This document shows positions 27,540 to 35,987 of a stretch of 64,000 bases of DNA, one piece after another. Under the pieces are notes generated by a model, which saw only the letters and a program-made list of their open reading frames with translations, did not search any database and was not told the origin of the DNA. Position 1 is the first letter of the stretch, and each line of letters starts with the position of its first letter. Source of the DNA: Desulfosarcina widdelii. Its GTDB lineage: Bacteria > Desulfobacterota > Desulfobacteria > Desulfobacterales > Desulfosarcinaceae. Position numbers and translations under genes: made by a program. Where the stretch lies: assembly GCF_009688965.1 (NCBI RefSeq), contig NZ_AP021875.1, positions 2,294,001-2,358,000 on the forward strand, in the 5' to 3' direction.

Positions 27540-28376
27540 CTATAGTTCCATGAGTTGTCCACCGGTAATATTTATCGCCTGGCCGGTCATATACGAAGAT
27601 CGGTCAGAGGCCAGAAACACCACCAGGTCCCCCACTTCATCCGGCCGGCCGATGCGGCCCAGGGGGATGGTCTTGCACATTTCTGCCTCGCGCTCTTCGA
27701 TGGTGGAATCGAAAAATTGCGCTTCCAGTCCGAAGCGCCACTTCTCCAGATCCGTGGCGATCTGGCCCGGGCAGATGGCGTTGACGCGCACCCCGTTGCC
27801 GGCCAGTTCCGAGGCCATGACCTTGGTCAGCATGATCACCCCGGCCTTGGCGACAGCGTAGGCCCCATTGAACAAAGGGGGCGTCTTGCCGGCCCGGGAA
27901 GCCGTGTTGATAATGGTTCCGCCTTCAAGGATCATCATCGGCAGCAACGCCCGACTCACCCGGAAGACGCCATGCAGGTTGACATCGATGGTTTTCATCC
28001 AGGCAGTCTCGTCGTAGGTGTGCACGGCATTGGGAACCCCGAAGGAAGCGCCGGCGTTGTTGACCAGGATCTGAATTTTTTCGAACCGTTTGGCAACGGC
28101 GTCAACCATCCGGGCGATGCTGTCCGAGTTGGTGACATCCAGATTGACCGCCATGGCATCCACACAGTGGTCCCTGACGATCTCGGCGACGATGTCGGCC
28201 ATTTCGTTTTCCGTACCGGTTTTTACGGCCAGTTCCGGATCCGAATCCGGGCCAAGGTCGGCAATGACAATGTTGGCTCCTTCGGCCGCAAGCTTGCAGG
28301 CCACGGCATACCCGATGCCGGACCGTTTGCCGGCCCCCGTTACCACGGCAGTTTTACCGGAAAGCATCTTTCCCAT
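27540..28376 (-). CDS. Short-chain dehydrogenase/reductase, FabG-like
   Basis: A 278-residue SDR with a modified cofactor motif TGAGKRSGIG, NNAG in LVNNAGASFG, catalytic Ser in TASRAGK and YAVAK. Asp in VIADLGPD favours NAD(H). AGGAGG lies 4 nt before ATG 28376. It is the first gene of the minus-strand group that includes the ThDP enzyme, transporter and Xsc, but element C separates it from the next gene. A role in oxidising a hydroxy-sulfonate or hydroxy-acid is possible; not shown. Confidence 0.88.
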   Translation of the reverse strand: MGKMLSGKTAVVTGAGKRSGIGYAVACKLAAEGANIVIADLGPDSDPELAVKTGTENEMADIVAEIVRDHCVDAMAVNLDVTNSDSIARMVDAVAKRFEKIQILVNNAGASFGVPNAVHTYDETAWMKTIDVNLHGVFRVSRALLPMMILEGGTIINTASRAGKTPPLFNGAYAVAKAGVIMLTKVMASELAGNGVRVNAICPGQIATDLEKWRFGLEAQFFDSTIEEREAEMCKTIPLGRIGRPDEVGDLVVFLASDRSSYMTGQAINITGGQLMEL

Positions 28377-28495
28377 GTTTCCTCCTGATCGGCAAATTTG
28401 AATTCAAATCGATTGTCGAGCGGTGTTCGATTTTTGATAACTACTCCAGTTTCGAAATCAGGTCAACATGAATTTTATCAACCATCAATTTTAAA

Positions 28496-28523
28496 TTGGT
28501 AATCGCCGCAAGTTTAGTATAAT
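28496..28523 (+). promoter_or_regulatory. Predicted sigma-70-like promoter of the polyamine cluster
   Basis: TTGGTA (28496-28501) and a perfect TATAAT (28518-28523) are separated by 16 bp, about 45 bp before the arginine decarboxylase start. It sits in the AT-rich divergent gap between the SDR gene (minus) and the polyamine genes (plus). Confidence 0.5.
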
Positions 28524-28568
28524 AGCAGCAAATATTGTCGCCACCTCACTTTTTTAAAGGATATGTCG

Positions 28569-29126
28569 ATGGAAAAAATCGTTCCAAAGCGCATGTTTTT
28601 TACCCGGGGCGTCGGCTACCATCGGAACAAGTTGCAAAGTTTCGAACTGGCCCTTCGCGATGCAGGGGTCGAGATTTGCAACCTGGTTACCATCTCCAGC
28701 ATCTACCCGCCCCAATGCAAGATCATCCCTAAAACCGAAGGGTTGAAAAACCTGGTGCCCGGCCAGATCACCTTCGTGGTCATGGCCCGGCAGGAAACCA
28801 ACGAACCGTCCAGACTGGTTCATGCGGCGGTGGGACTGGCCCGTCCGATGAACAAGCAGCAGTATGGATACATCTCCGAGCATCATGGCTACGGCCAGAC
28901 GAGCCGCCAGTCCGGCGACTTCGCCGAAGACCTCGCCGCCACCATGCTGGCCTCCACACTGGGCTTCGAACTGGATCCGGACAAGGCCTGGGACGAGCGC
29001 AAGCAGTTGTATATCGCCGGCAAGGACCGCCAATTTGTCAGTCGCAGCATCGCCAAGGCCGCCCACGGCCACAAGGACGGCCTGTGGACGACTGTCGTGG
29101 CCCTGGCCGTCATGCTGCTGGTATAA
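28569..29126 (+). CDS. pdaD: Pyruvoyl-dependent arginine decarboxylase
   Basis: A 185-residue proenzyme that makes agmatine from arginine. The key motif is [10 protein letters not shown]: family members self-cleave between the two serines (here Ser43-Ser44) to give a beta chain and an alpha chain carrying the N-terminal pyruvoyl group. EHHGYG and the C-terminal TVVALAV are also family features. ATG 28569 is chosen because AAAGG lies 8 nt upstream; ATG 28563 is too close to it. First gene of the polyamine set, with a deoxyhypusine-synthase-like gene 11 bp downstream. Confidence 0.92.
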   Translation: MEKIVPKRMFFTRGVGYHRNKLQSFELALRDAGVEICNLVTISSIYPPQCKIIPKTEGLKNLVPGQITFVVMARQETNEPSRLVHAAVGLARPMNKQQYGYISEHHGYGQTSRQSGDFAEDLAATMLASTLGFELDPDKAWDERKQLYIAGKDRQFVSRSIAKAAHGHKDGLWTTVVALAVMLLV

Positions 29127-29137
29127 AAGGATTTAAA

Positions 29138-30205
29138 ATGAGCAAGGACTCGCTGTTCAGGCATGCACCGGATATCGTGCCCCGGAAAATCGGCAAAGGG
29201 ATGAGCATTCCCGACCTGGTGGGCCTGATGGGCCGCACCTGCTTCGAAGCGCGTAATGTGCGGCGGGCGGCCGAGCTGTTCCAACGCATGGTCGACCAGG
29301 AGGATACGATCTGGCTGGGCATCGCCGGGGCTGGAATCGCCGGCGGCATGGGCGGTATGGTGATCTCTTTGATCGAAGCCGGCTTCGTCAATGTGATCTG
29401 TTCCACCGGCGCCCAGGTGTATCACGACCTGCATTTTGCCTTTGGCCTGCCGGTCAAATCCATTCATCCCGATTGGGACGACGACCGCCTGCGCCGCCAT
29501 GGCGACACCCGCATTTACGATATCGGCATCCGCGAGAAGGAAACCCTGGAGGCCCAGGATAGCCTCATCCGCCGATTCGTCAGGGAGCGATACGAACGGC
29601 TGCACCCCGACCCCATCAGCTCATGGCAGTTCAATTACGAATTGGGTCGATGGGTCGCCGATACCGCGCCCCACCCCGAACTGAGTTTCACCGTGGCGGC
29701 CGCCCGCTGCGGCGTACCCATTTTCTGGGACTCGCTCGCCAACCACTCCATTGCCATGAACCTGGTCCGCACGGACCATGAGGGCTTTCCCATCCAGTTG
29801 TCCGCCCAGCAGGATATTCTGCACTCGGCGGCCATCGCCTTCAGCGCCGAGCAGACCGGTTTCGTGGAACTGGGCGGCGGCGGCCCGAAGAACTTCATCC
29901 AGCAGACCGGCCCCACCATCAGTCAGATCCTGGGCATCGATTTCGAGGGCGCCGATCGGGGGATTCAGATCGGCACGGCCGTGGAGCGGGAAGGCAGCCT
30001 CTCCAGTTGCACCTTCGGCGAGGCGGTCACCTGGGGCAAATATCAGCAGGCTGACGAGGCCAACCTGGTCCAGGTGTGGGGCGAGTACAGCATCATTTTT
30101 CCCCTGCTGGCCGCCTACATTACCGACCGCTGCGCACCGCGGGACACCACCGATCTTTGCTCCCGGATGAAGGACATGGCAGCCAAACTGGAGTCCGCCC
30201 GATGA
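29138..30205 (+). CDS. Deoxyhypusine synthase-family enzyme, probable polyamine synthase
   Basis: A 355-residue NAD-dependent enzyme family member. It has the DHS-type core (IAGAGIAGGMGGMVISLIE, GGGGPKNFIQQT) and the motif EAVTWGK near the end, whose Lys301 corresponds to the lysine that holds the butylimine intermediate. Bacteria lack the eIF5A target of true deoxyhypusine synthases, and bacterial homologues are thought to move the aminobutyl group to a small amine, giving homospermidine. The adjacent agmatine and putrescine genes support that. AGGA precedes ATG 29138; the end overlaps the ureohydrolase gene by 4 nt. Confidence 0.88.
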   Translation: MSKDSLFRHAPDIVPRKIGKGMSIPDLVGLMGRTCFEARNVRRAAELFQRMVDQEDTIWLGIAGAGIAGGMGGMVISLIEAGFVNVICSTGAQVYHDLHFAFGLPVKSIHPDWDDDRLRRHGDTRIYDIGIREKETLEAQDSLIRRFVRERYERLHPDPISSWQFNYELGRWVADTAPHPELSFTVAAARCGVPIFWDSLANHSIAMNLVRTDHEGFPIQLSAQQDILHSAAIAFSAEQTGFVELGGGGPKNFIQQTGPTISQILGIDFEGADRGIQIGTAVEREGSLSSCTFGEAVTWGKYQQADEANLVQVWGEYSIIFPLLAAYITDRCAPRDTTDLCSRMKDMAAKLESAR

Positions 30206-31068
30206 CTCCCCATGCGAAGCCCTATCTGGGGCTCCCGGAAGAACTGTGCGATCTGGAAACCGCCCGGGTGGTGATCGTGCCTTTCGGCTACGAGGGAGGC
30301 GTTTCCTATGGTAAGGGTGCCGCAGCGGCTCCGGATGCGGTGTTAAATGCCTCGCAATATCTCGAGCTTTACGACGAGGTGCTGGATGACGAGCCCTGCC
30401 GGGTTGGCATCGCCACTCTGGAGCAACCGGAAATCCCCGCCGAACCGGAAGCCATGTGCGAAACATTGGCGAAAATGACCGGGGAGCTGCTCGACAGGGG
30501 AAAATTCGTTGCCGTAATCGGCGGCGACCACTCCATCACCAGCGGTTATGTCCAGGCTTTGGCCGACCACCACGAGGAATTCGGGGTCCTGCAGCTCGAC
30601 GCCCATGCAGACCTTCGCGACACCTACGAGGGCAGCCCCATGAGTCATGCCTGCGTCATGGCCCGCATCCGCGAAATCACACCGCACACCCTGCAAATCG
30701 GCATTCGCAGCCTTTCGGCCGAAGAAGCCCGTCTTGCAAAGGATCGGAACCTGTCCCTGTGCACCATGCACCGCTTCCGCAAAAACGGATTCGATCTCGA
30801 CGCCGCCCTGCAGCGCCTGCCGCAGCATCTGTTCATCACAGTTGACGTGGACGTCTTTGACTGGAGCGTCATCGCCAGCACCGGCACCCCGGAGCCGGGG
30901 GGCATGCTGTGGGACGAATGCATGGACCTGCTTGCAGCCGTTTTCCACAATAAGACGGTCATCGGCTTCGACGTGGTCGAACTGGCCCATCGGGACCACG
31001 ATTCCAACTCTCCTTTTGCCACGGCTAAGCTGATCTACAAAATGATCGGCATGCGCTTTTGCCGCTGA
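30202..31068 (+). CDS. speB: Agmatinase/arginase-family ureohydrolase 1
   Basis: A 288-residue dinuclear manganese ureohydrolase. All metal motifs are present: GGDHS (about 107-111), DAHADLRD (about 133-140), SHA, and DVDVFDWSV (from about 215). It should cleave agmatine to putrescine and urea, in line with the arginine decarboxylase two genes upstream. The start overlaps the DHS-like gene (ATGA). The motif DVDVFDWS differs from the more usual DxDxxDPA seen in the second copy, so its substrate may differ, for example an aminopropyl-agmatine. Confidence 0.88.
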   Translation: MTPHAKPYLGLPEELCDLETARVVIVPFGYEGGVSYGKGAAAAPDAVLNASQYLELYDEVLDDEPCRVGIATLEQPEIPAEPEAMCETLAKMTGELLDRGKFVAVIGGDHSITSGYVQALADHHEEFGVLQLDAHADLRDTYEGSPMSHACVMARIREITPHTLQIGIRSLSAEEARLAKDRNLSLCTMHRFRKNGFDLDAALQRLPQHLFITVDVDVFDWSVIASTGTPEPGGMLWDECMDLLAAVFHNKTVIGFDVVELAHRDHDSNSPFATAKLIYKMIGMRFCR

Positions 31069-31263
31069 CCACGGATATCGCTTCTTGAGATTGCAGTCAT
31101 CCAGATAAAAAGATTGAATCCTCGACCCGTTTGGAGATAAGGTGGGCGTTTTGTTGGAACTGATCTTAATTGACGGTCCGCAATCCGACGCCCGCTTTCA
31201 GGAAAGCTGTATTAGGACGGCCCGCAAGCAGGACAGCAACATTTTCCAGGTATCTTTTTATCG

Positions 31264-31983
31264 ATGGATGGCGATACTGCCCATAATCGGCCTGTGGCCG
31301 TTTTCGATTTCGATGAAACCCTCATCGATACCGATGTGGCCTATCAGTTCCTCAACGCGTTTATCAAACGCAGTAAGATCCGGCGGATCGCCTTTGGCCT
31401 GCTCATGCCCGTGCTGCTGCCGTTTTTGTTGAATCCCAAAAGCCGGTCCGTGGCCATGAGTGTGATTCTGTGGTGTGCCACTTTTCCCCTGCATGGTAAA
31501 ACCGGTCCGGATCTGTTTCGCGCATTCGCCCCCAGCTTCTGGCAGGAGCCGATAAACGGCCGCTTTTACAACGAGGGTCTGGATGCCCTGACCGCCCACC
31601 ACCGGTTGGGGCACCGCGTGCTGATCGTTTCCGGATCTCCCCGGCAGCTGGTGGCAGCCGTGCTCAAAAACAAGCCCATCCCTCCGGTGGAAGTCTTCGG
31701 GTCTCAGGTCGCCCCTTTCCTGGGAGGACTCGTTTACCGGCACTACTGCATGCGGGACGGCAAGATCCGCCTCGCCCGGAAAAAAGGTATCCTGAACGGC
31801 GGATGGGATTTCGGCTACACCGACAGCGCCTATGACATCCCGCTGCTGTCCCAATGCCGGCACCGATTCCTCGTCAACCCGTCGCCGCGGACCGCCCGCA
31901 AAGTGAAAAAGGCAATGAAAGACCGGGTGACCGTGCTCAACTGGTCCGACACGTCACCAACCGCAACCAAAGGAAAACCATGA
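31264..31983 (+). CDS. HAD-superfamily phosphatase (subfamily IB-like)
   Basis: A 239-residue protein with the HAD nucleophile motif DFDETLIDTD near residue 15, motif II VSGSPRQLV and motif IV GYTDSAYDIPLL. A hydrophobic segment near residues 40-55 (RIAFGLLMPVLLPFLL) fits the cap of HAD-IB phosphatases acting on phosphoserine-like or lipid phosphates. The start is weakly supported (no strong ribosome site). It overlaps the following editing-domain gene by 4 nt. A 195-bp gap without features separates it from the first ureohydrolase. Confidence 0.82.
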   Translation: MDGDTAHNRPVAVFDFDETLIDTDVAYQFLNAFIKRSKIRRIAFGLLMPVLLPFLLNPKSRSVAMSVILWCATFPLHGKTGPDLFRAFAPSFWQEPINGRFYNEGLDALTAHHRLGHRVLIVSGSPRQLVAAVLKNKPIPPVEVFGSQVAPFLGGLVYRHYCMRDGKIRLARKKGILNGGWDFGYTDSAYDIPLLSQCRHRFLVNPSPRTARKVKKAMKDRVTVLNWSDTSPTATKGKP

Positions 31984-32471
31984 TGACGATTTACGAATTT
32001 CTCGAATCCAACGACATCGCTTACGAACGCCACGATCATCCCCCGGTTTACACCTGCGAAGATGTCAACCGTCTGGTCCCTGCCCTGCCCGGCTGCAAGA
32101 CCAAGAACCTGTTCATCTGCGACAACAAGGGCAAAAAACATTTTCTCGTGACCGTACCCGACGAAAAATCCGTGGATTTGAAATCCCTGGGAGAAGCGCT
32201 GGAGGTAAAACGGCTGCGCTTTGCCTCGGCTGACCGCCTGGAAAAGCACCTGAAGCTGGAGCCCGGGGCGGTAACCATTCTGGGCGTGATGAACGACACG
32301 GCCGGCAACGTGTCCGTGGTAGTGGATCAGGCCATCTGGGACGCCGATGCCCTGCAGTGCCATCCGCTGGTCAACACGGCCACGTTGGTGATCTCCCTGA
32401 ACAATCTGCGCAAATTCCTGGATGCCGCCGGCCACCCGGCAACGGTAATGGATGTGCCGGCCCGCGATTGA
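31980..32471 (+). CDS. YbaK/ProXp-type aminoacyl-tRNA editing deacylase
   Basis: A 163-residue free-standing editing domain that resembles ProXp/PrdX proteins, which hydrolyse mischarged alanyl-tRNA(Pro). Diagnostic parts are LPGCKTKNLFICD, the nearby KKHFLVTVP and GVMNDTAGNVSVVVD. ATG 31980 overlaps the HAD gene stop (ATGA). Its presence between two ureohydrolase genes has no obvious metabolic reason; it may simply be co-transcribed. Confidence 0.85.
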   Translation: MMTIYEFLESNDIAYERHDHPPVYTCEDVNRLVPALPGCKTKNLFICDNKGKKHFLVTVPDEKSVDLKSLGEALEVKRLRFASADRLEKHLKLEPGAVTILGVMNDTAGNVSVVVDQAIWDADALQCHPLVNTATLVISLNNLRKFLDAAGHPATVMDVPARD

Positions 32472-32489
32472 GAAAAGGATGAGAAAAAA

Positions 32490-33347
32490 ATGAATTCTTC
32501 TGATAAACGGACCGGCATCGCGGATATGGCCCCGGATACCGTGGCGCTGATCGGCGTTCCTTTCGACGAGTACTCCAGCTTTATGCGCGGGCCGGCCAAG
32601 GCCCCGGCAGCCATCCGACGGGTGCTGCACAACGGCGCGTCCAATCTTTTCGCCGAAAACGGAATCGACCTCGAGGGCCATCCGGGATTTTGCGATCTTG
32701 GGGACCTGACCCTTCCCGAAGGCGAGGATGCCATTGCCGCCATTCAGGCGGCCATCGCAAAACTCGCATCGTCCAAGGCGCGCGTCCTGGCCCTGGGCGG
32801 CGACCACGCCGTCACCTTTCCGATAGTGGATGCCTTGGCTACTGTCCACGAAGGGCTGTCCATTTTACACTTCGATGCCCACCCGGATCTTTACGAAACC
32901 TTTGCGGGCAGCTGCTTTTCCCATGCCTGCCCCTTTGCCCGCATCCTGGAAACGGGTCGGGTCGACCGTTTGGTCCAGGTGGGCGTCCGCGGAATGAACG
33001 ACTTGCAGCGCAGGCAAGTGGAAAAATACAGGGTGACCTGTATCGAGATGAAAGACTTCCGGCAGGACATGCCCATCGAGTTGAAAGGCCCGCTTTATAT
33101 CTCACTGGACATGGATGTGCTCGACCCGGCCTATGCACCGGGCGTGTCCCACCACGAACCCGGCGGCATGGCGACGCGCGATGTTCTCAAGCTGATCCAA
33201 TCGATCCAGTGCCCCATCGTGGGTGCCGATATCGTCGAATACAATCCGGATCGGGATGTGAATGAAATGACGGCCGCCGTGGCGGCCAAGTTTCTGAAGG
33301 AACTGGCCGGCATCATGCTTCAGCAAAGCGTCACCGGCCACTTTTAA
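32490..33347 (+). CDS. Agmatinase/arginase-family ureohydrolase 2
   Basis: A 285-residue ureohydrolase with the complete metal-site set GGDHA (about 103), DAHPDLYE, SHA and DMDVLDPAYAPGVSHHEPGG. It is clearly a paralogue, not a copy, of the ureohydrolase at 30202. The canonical DPAxAPG motif makes this the better candidate for agmatinase proper. AAAGGATG precedes ATG 32490. It lies 18 bp after the editing-domain gene and 14 bp before the lipoprotein gene. Confidence 0.87.
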   Translation: MNSSDKRTGIADMAPDTVALIGVPFDEYSSFMRGPAKAPAAIRRVLHNGASNLFAENGIDLEGHPGFCDLGDLTLPEGEDAIAAIQAAIAKLASSKARVLALGGDHAVTFPIVDALATVHEGLSILHFDAHPDLYETFAGSCFSHACPFARILETGRVDRLVQVGVRGMNDLQRRQVEKYRVTCIEMKDFRQDMPIELKGPLYISLDMDVLDPAYAPGVSHHEPGGMATRDVLKLIQSIQCPIVGADIVEYNPDRDVNEMTAAVAAKFLKELAGIMLQQSVTGHF

Positions 33348-33361
33348 TCAAGGAGGGGACG

Positions 33362-34189
33362 ATGAACCCAAAACGGACGGCCATCATCATTGGTGCGTTT
33401 CTGCTTCTCACGCTCGGCGGCTGCGCCACCATCGGGCAATTGATCCAGAAACCCGAGATTACCTTCGACAGTCTGGGGACCCGGGACATGTCCCTGCTGG
33501 ATGGAACCTTTCTCTTCCGGTTCAACGTGTCCAACCCCAATCCGGTAGGCGTGCATCTGGGCGACATCCTCTACGATCTGGACATCAACGGCAAACGCCT
33601 GGTCAGCAGCCAGCTCTCCCATGGGATCGACCTGGCGGCATCCGGCACCTCTCCTTTGGAAATCCCGGTCACCATCAACTACCTGGACTTTTTCAATTCC
33701 CTGGCACAAATGGCGGGCACCGACCAGTTGGATTACCGCCTCAGCGGGTCCGCGGCCGTGGGACCGTTTCGCATACCCTACAGCTCATCCGGCAAACTGG
33801 ATGTCCCCAAGCTGCCGGACATCACCGTGGACAATATCAAAATCGACAGCTTTTCTCTCACCGGCGCAAAACTGAAGCTGACCCTGGGAATGAAAAACCC
33901 CAATGCCTTTGCCATGAAAATGGACGGTCTGGAGTACGCTGCCCGGTTGGGCGATGTGAAGCTGGCGGAGGGCAAAGCCAACATGAACACCGCCCTGGGC
34001 GCCAATGGCCGTTCGCTGATGGACCTGGACCTGAACCTGAACTTTCTGGAGCTGGGCCGCAGCGCCAGAACGCTTCTTTCGGGATCTTCCGCGCCCTGCC
34101 GGCTTACCGGGAACATGCTCACGAACACCCCGACGGGCACGCAAAAGATTCCGTTTGCGTTCGATGGGAACGTACCTTTCACCAAATAA
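33362..34189 (+). CDS. LEA14-like (WHy domain) lipoprotein
   Basis: A 275-residue lipoprotein with lipobox LGGC at residues 18-21, containing two successive LEA-type-2/WHy domains. Each has the NPNP or NPNA signature: NVSNPNPVGVHL near 58 and GMKNPNAFAMKM near 180. Such domains bind other proteins or surfaces and are linked to stress tolerance. GGAGG precedes ATG 33362. The C-terminus TQKIPFAFDGNVPFTK reappears in a gene scrap at 41517-41573. Its link to polyamine metabolism is unclear; it is co-directional with only a 14-bp gap. Confidence 0.88.
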   Translation: MNPKRTAIIIGAFLLLTLGGCATIGQLIQKPEITFDSLGTRDMSLLDGTFLFRFNVSNPNPVGVHLGDILYDLDINGKRLVSSQLSHGIDLAASGTSPLEIPVTINYLDFFNSLAQMAGTDQLDYRLSGSAAVGPFRIPYSSSGKLDVPKLPDITVDNIKIDSFSLTGAKLKLTLGMKNPNAFAMKMDGLEYAARLGDVKLAEGKANMNTALGANGRSLMDLDLNLNFLELGRSARTLLSGSSAPCRLTGNMLTNTPTGTQKIPFAFDGNVPFTK

Positions 34190-34204
34190 AGGGGAGAAAC
34201 AAAC

Positions 34205-34303
34205 ATGGTTTCCGGGGTCAGTTCAGCTTTGTACCGCTACGCGCCATTTCTGAGAATTCCGGCAATACCCGACATAAAGGAATGGACAAGGCTCGCCGTT
34301 TGA
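34205..34303 (+). CDS. 32-codon reading frame with a good ribosome site, possible gene remnant
   Basis: AAGGGGAG lies 7 nt before ATG 34205, directly after the LEA14-like gene; the frame stops after 32 codons and resembles nothing known. A strong ribosome site on such a short frame suggests either a small peptide or the 5' end of a gene whose remainder was lost when the DNA downstream was rearranged. Confidence 0.3.
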   Translation: MVSGVSSALYRYAPFLRIPAIPDIKEWTRLAV

Positions 34304-34330
34304 TCAAAATAGGGTCTTGCAATTCATAGC

Positions 34331-34354
34331 AACATACGTTATGTAACGAATGTT
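34331..34354. promoter_or_regulatory. TetR operator candidate 1, upstream of the regulator gene
   Basis: Halves AACATACGTT and AACGAATGTT flank a central ATGT, a dyad with 9 of 10 arm positions complementary. It lies 50 bp before the TetR start. A related 24-bp site (18 of 24 identical) lies upstream of the methyltransferase gene. Two such sites, one before the regulator and one before its neighbour, are the usual pattern of TetR autoregulation. Confidence 0.65.
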
Positions 34355-34403
34355 GTCTTTCAATCATTCATAAATCCAAAATGTTGCGAAGGGCCGAAAG
34401 AAT

Positions 34404-34994
34404 ATGCCTCCCAAACAACGCTTCAGTCCCGAAGATGTCATTGAAGCCGCATTTCAAGTGGTTCGCAAACAGGGCTGGGAGGGCTTCTCGGCTCGCACAA
34501 TTGCCAATGAACTCAATTCATCGACGCGCCCCATCTACGATTATTTCAATTCGATGGAAAACATCGAAGCGGAGGTTGTCAAAAAAATACTGGCCCACTT
34601 TGTCGATTTCCTGAGTCAGGAGCGGACGGGTGACAAGTGGCTTGACCAGGCTCTGGGATATGTACTTTTCGCAAGTCAGGAAAAGCATCTGTTTCGCTGC
34701 ATCAACGATGAAAAACATACTCCCTTTCAAAGGCAGTTTGCCAGGCAGCATTGGGTCAAACTGGGAGAGGAACTGGCATCGGATGATCGATTCAAGGCGT
34801 TGCCGATTGAGTCTAAACACAAGATCCGCGCAGCAAGGTGGATCATGATCCACGGCTTATCCTATCTCATCAGCAACGGTTGGTTTAAAACACCGATAAC
34901 GGAAGATTCTATCCTGGCAGAAGAAATGGGCTATTCTCTGGCCGAATTTCTGAGAAAAGTAAACCGCGGATTATATGAAGAATTCAAAGAGTAG
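34404..34994 (+). CDS. TetR/AcrR-family regulator of the methyltransferase/ABC cluster
   Basis: A 196-residue regulator. The N-terminal helix-turn-helix (FSARTIANELNSSTRPIYDYFNSMENIE, about residues 28-55) is typical TetR, followed by a helical ligand-binding domain. AAGGG precedes ATG 34404. A near-perfect dyad lies 50 bp upstream and a related one between this gene and the methyltransferase gene 92 bp downstream, so it probably represses itself and the downstream operon. The inducing ligand may be the compound moved by the ABC importer. Confidence 0.9.
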   Translation: MPPKQRFSPEDVIEAAFQVVRKQGWEGFSARTIANELNSSTRPIYDYFNSMENIEAEVVKKILAHFVDFLSQERTGDKWLDQALGYVLFASQEKHLFRCINDEKHTPFQRQFARQHWVKLGEELASDDRFKALPIESKHKIRAARWIMIHGLSYLISNGWFKTPITEDSILAEEMGYSLAEFLRKVNRGLYEEFKE

Positions 34995-35034
34995 CCGGCT
35001 GAATGAAGAAGGGATATTTTTTTAGGATTAAAAC

Positions 35035-35058
35035 AACAGATGTAATGTAACGGTCGTT
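35035..35058. promoter_or_regulatory. TetR operator candidate 2, upstream of the methyltransferase gene
   Basis: AACAGATGTA, ATGT and AACGGTCGTT line up without gaps with the dyad at 34331-34354, matching at 18 of 24 positions including the core ATGTAACG. It sits 28 bp before the methyltransferase ATG, where a bound repressor would block transcription. Confidence 0.6.
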
Positions 35059-35086
35059 TTCTTAAAGTGTGTATTGGAGGTTCGAC

Positions 35087-35953
35087 ATGAGGGGCGATCA
35101 ATCCAGTATCACTGCGGAAAATAATGCGCTTCTCAGGGCCCATGAGGCGATGCGACATGAAAGCGAACGGATCTGCTACGATCCGTATGCCGTTTATTTC
35201 ATGCCGGACCGCATCCTCTCTTCAGCAGACAGAACCGATCAAATCGAGATCACCATTGCGGATTGGGAAACCCATTTCCCGGGCGTCTGCAATTCCATCC
35301 TTGCCCGCACGCGGTTCATCGACGACTGTCTTGAAGAAGCGCTCCAAGATGGCATTCAACAACTCGTCATTCTCGGTTCCGGATACGATACCCGGGCATT
35401 TCGATTCAGAGCCATCAGAGAAAGGGCGACGGTTTTTGAACTCGATCACCCGACCACCCAAAAGAGAAAACTGGCGATCATTCAAAATCACCTGGATTGG
35501 AATGCATCATCCATCCGGCACATTCCCATCGATTTCGCCAAGGAAGAACTTTCCGAAAAATTGTTTTCCTGCGGCTACAAGGACCGATTGAAAACCCTGT
35601 TTATCTGGGAGGGGATTACCTATTACATCTCCGCATTTGCCGTCGATCGGACGCTTGATTTCATCAACCGTCACGCCCCATCCGGAAGCGTCATCGTTTT
35701 CGATTACTTTCCACCCGCGGTCGCTGACGGGACAACACGCTTACCGGAAGCCAGGGCGCTGCGCGAAGGATTGAAGCGCATCGGAGAAGAACTCCTGTTT
35801 GGCATAGAACCGGATCAAATCTTCGCGTTCATGGAAAAACGCGGTTTTCAGGTCGTGAGAAATCTCGCCAGCAGGGATTACCAGCAAGCCTATTGCAAAC
35901 GCAGAAACGTGTCCGACATGTTCCTTTTCGTTCAGGCAACGGTTTCCCGATAA
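35087..35953 (+). CDS. SAM-dependent methyltransferase, leucine-carboxyl-methyltransferase/TIGR00027 type
   Basis: A 288-residue soluble class I methyltransferase. The SAM-binding loop is LGSGYDTRAFRF (about residues 97-108), preceded by the RTRFIDD helix, with FELDHPTTQKRK and WEGITYYI as further family motifs of the PPM1/LCMT-like group. These enzymes methylate carboxyl or hydroxyl groups of small molecules. GGAGG lies 6 nt before ATG 35087. It is placed between the TetR gene and a peptide-type ABC importer, under an operator-like dyad, so the substrate may be what the importer brings in. Confidence 0.88.
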   Translation: MRGDQSSITAENNALLRAHEAMRHESERICYDPYAVYFMPDRILSSADRTDQIEITIADWETHFPGVCNSILARTRFIDDCLEEALQDGIQQLVILGSGYDTRAFRFRAIRERATVFELDHPTTQKRKLAIIQNHLDWNASSIRHIPIDFAKEELSEKLFSCGYKDRLKTLFIWEGITYYISAFAVDRTLDFINRHAPSGSVIVFDYFPPAVADGTTRLPEARALREGLKRIGEELLFGIEPDQIFAFMEKRGFQVVRNLASRDYQQAYCKRRNVSDMFLFVQATVSR

Positions 35954-35987
35954 AGCAGGCGTATCCATACCAACCAAAGGGGGAGCA

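Noticed and set aside
31069..31263. Possible further copy of the large palindrome between the ureohydrolase and HAD genes (GGGCGTTTTG / CCGACGCCC)
   Set aside because: Pairing is limited to a few bases with no GTTCA edge and no extended arms, so it does not meet the pattern of the four clear copies.
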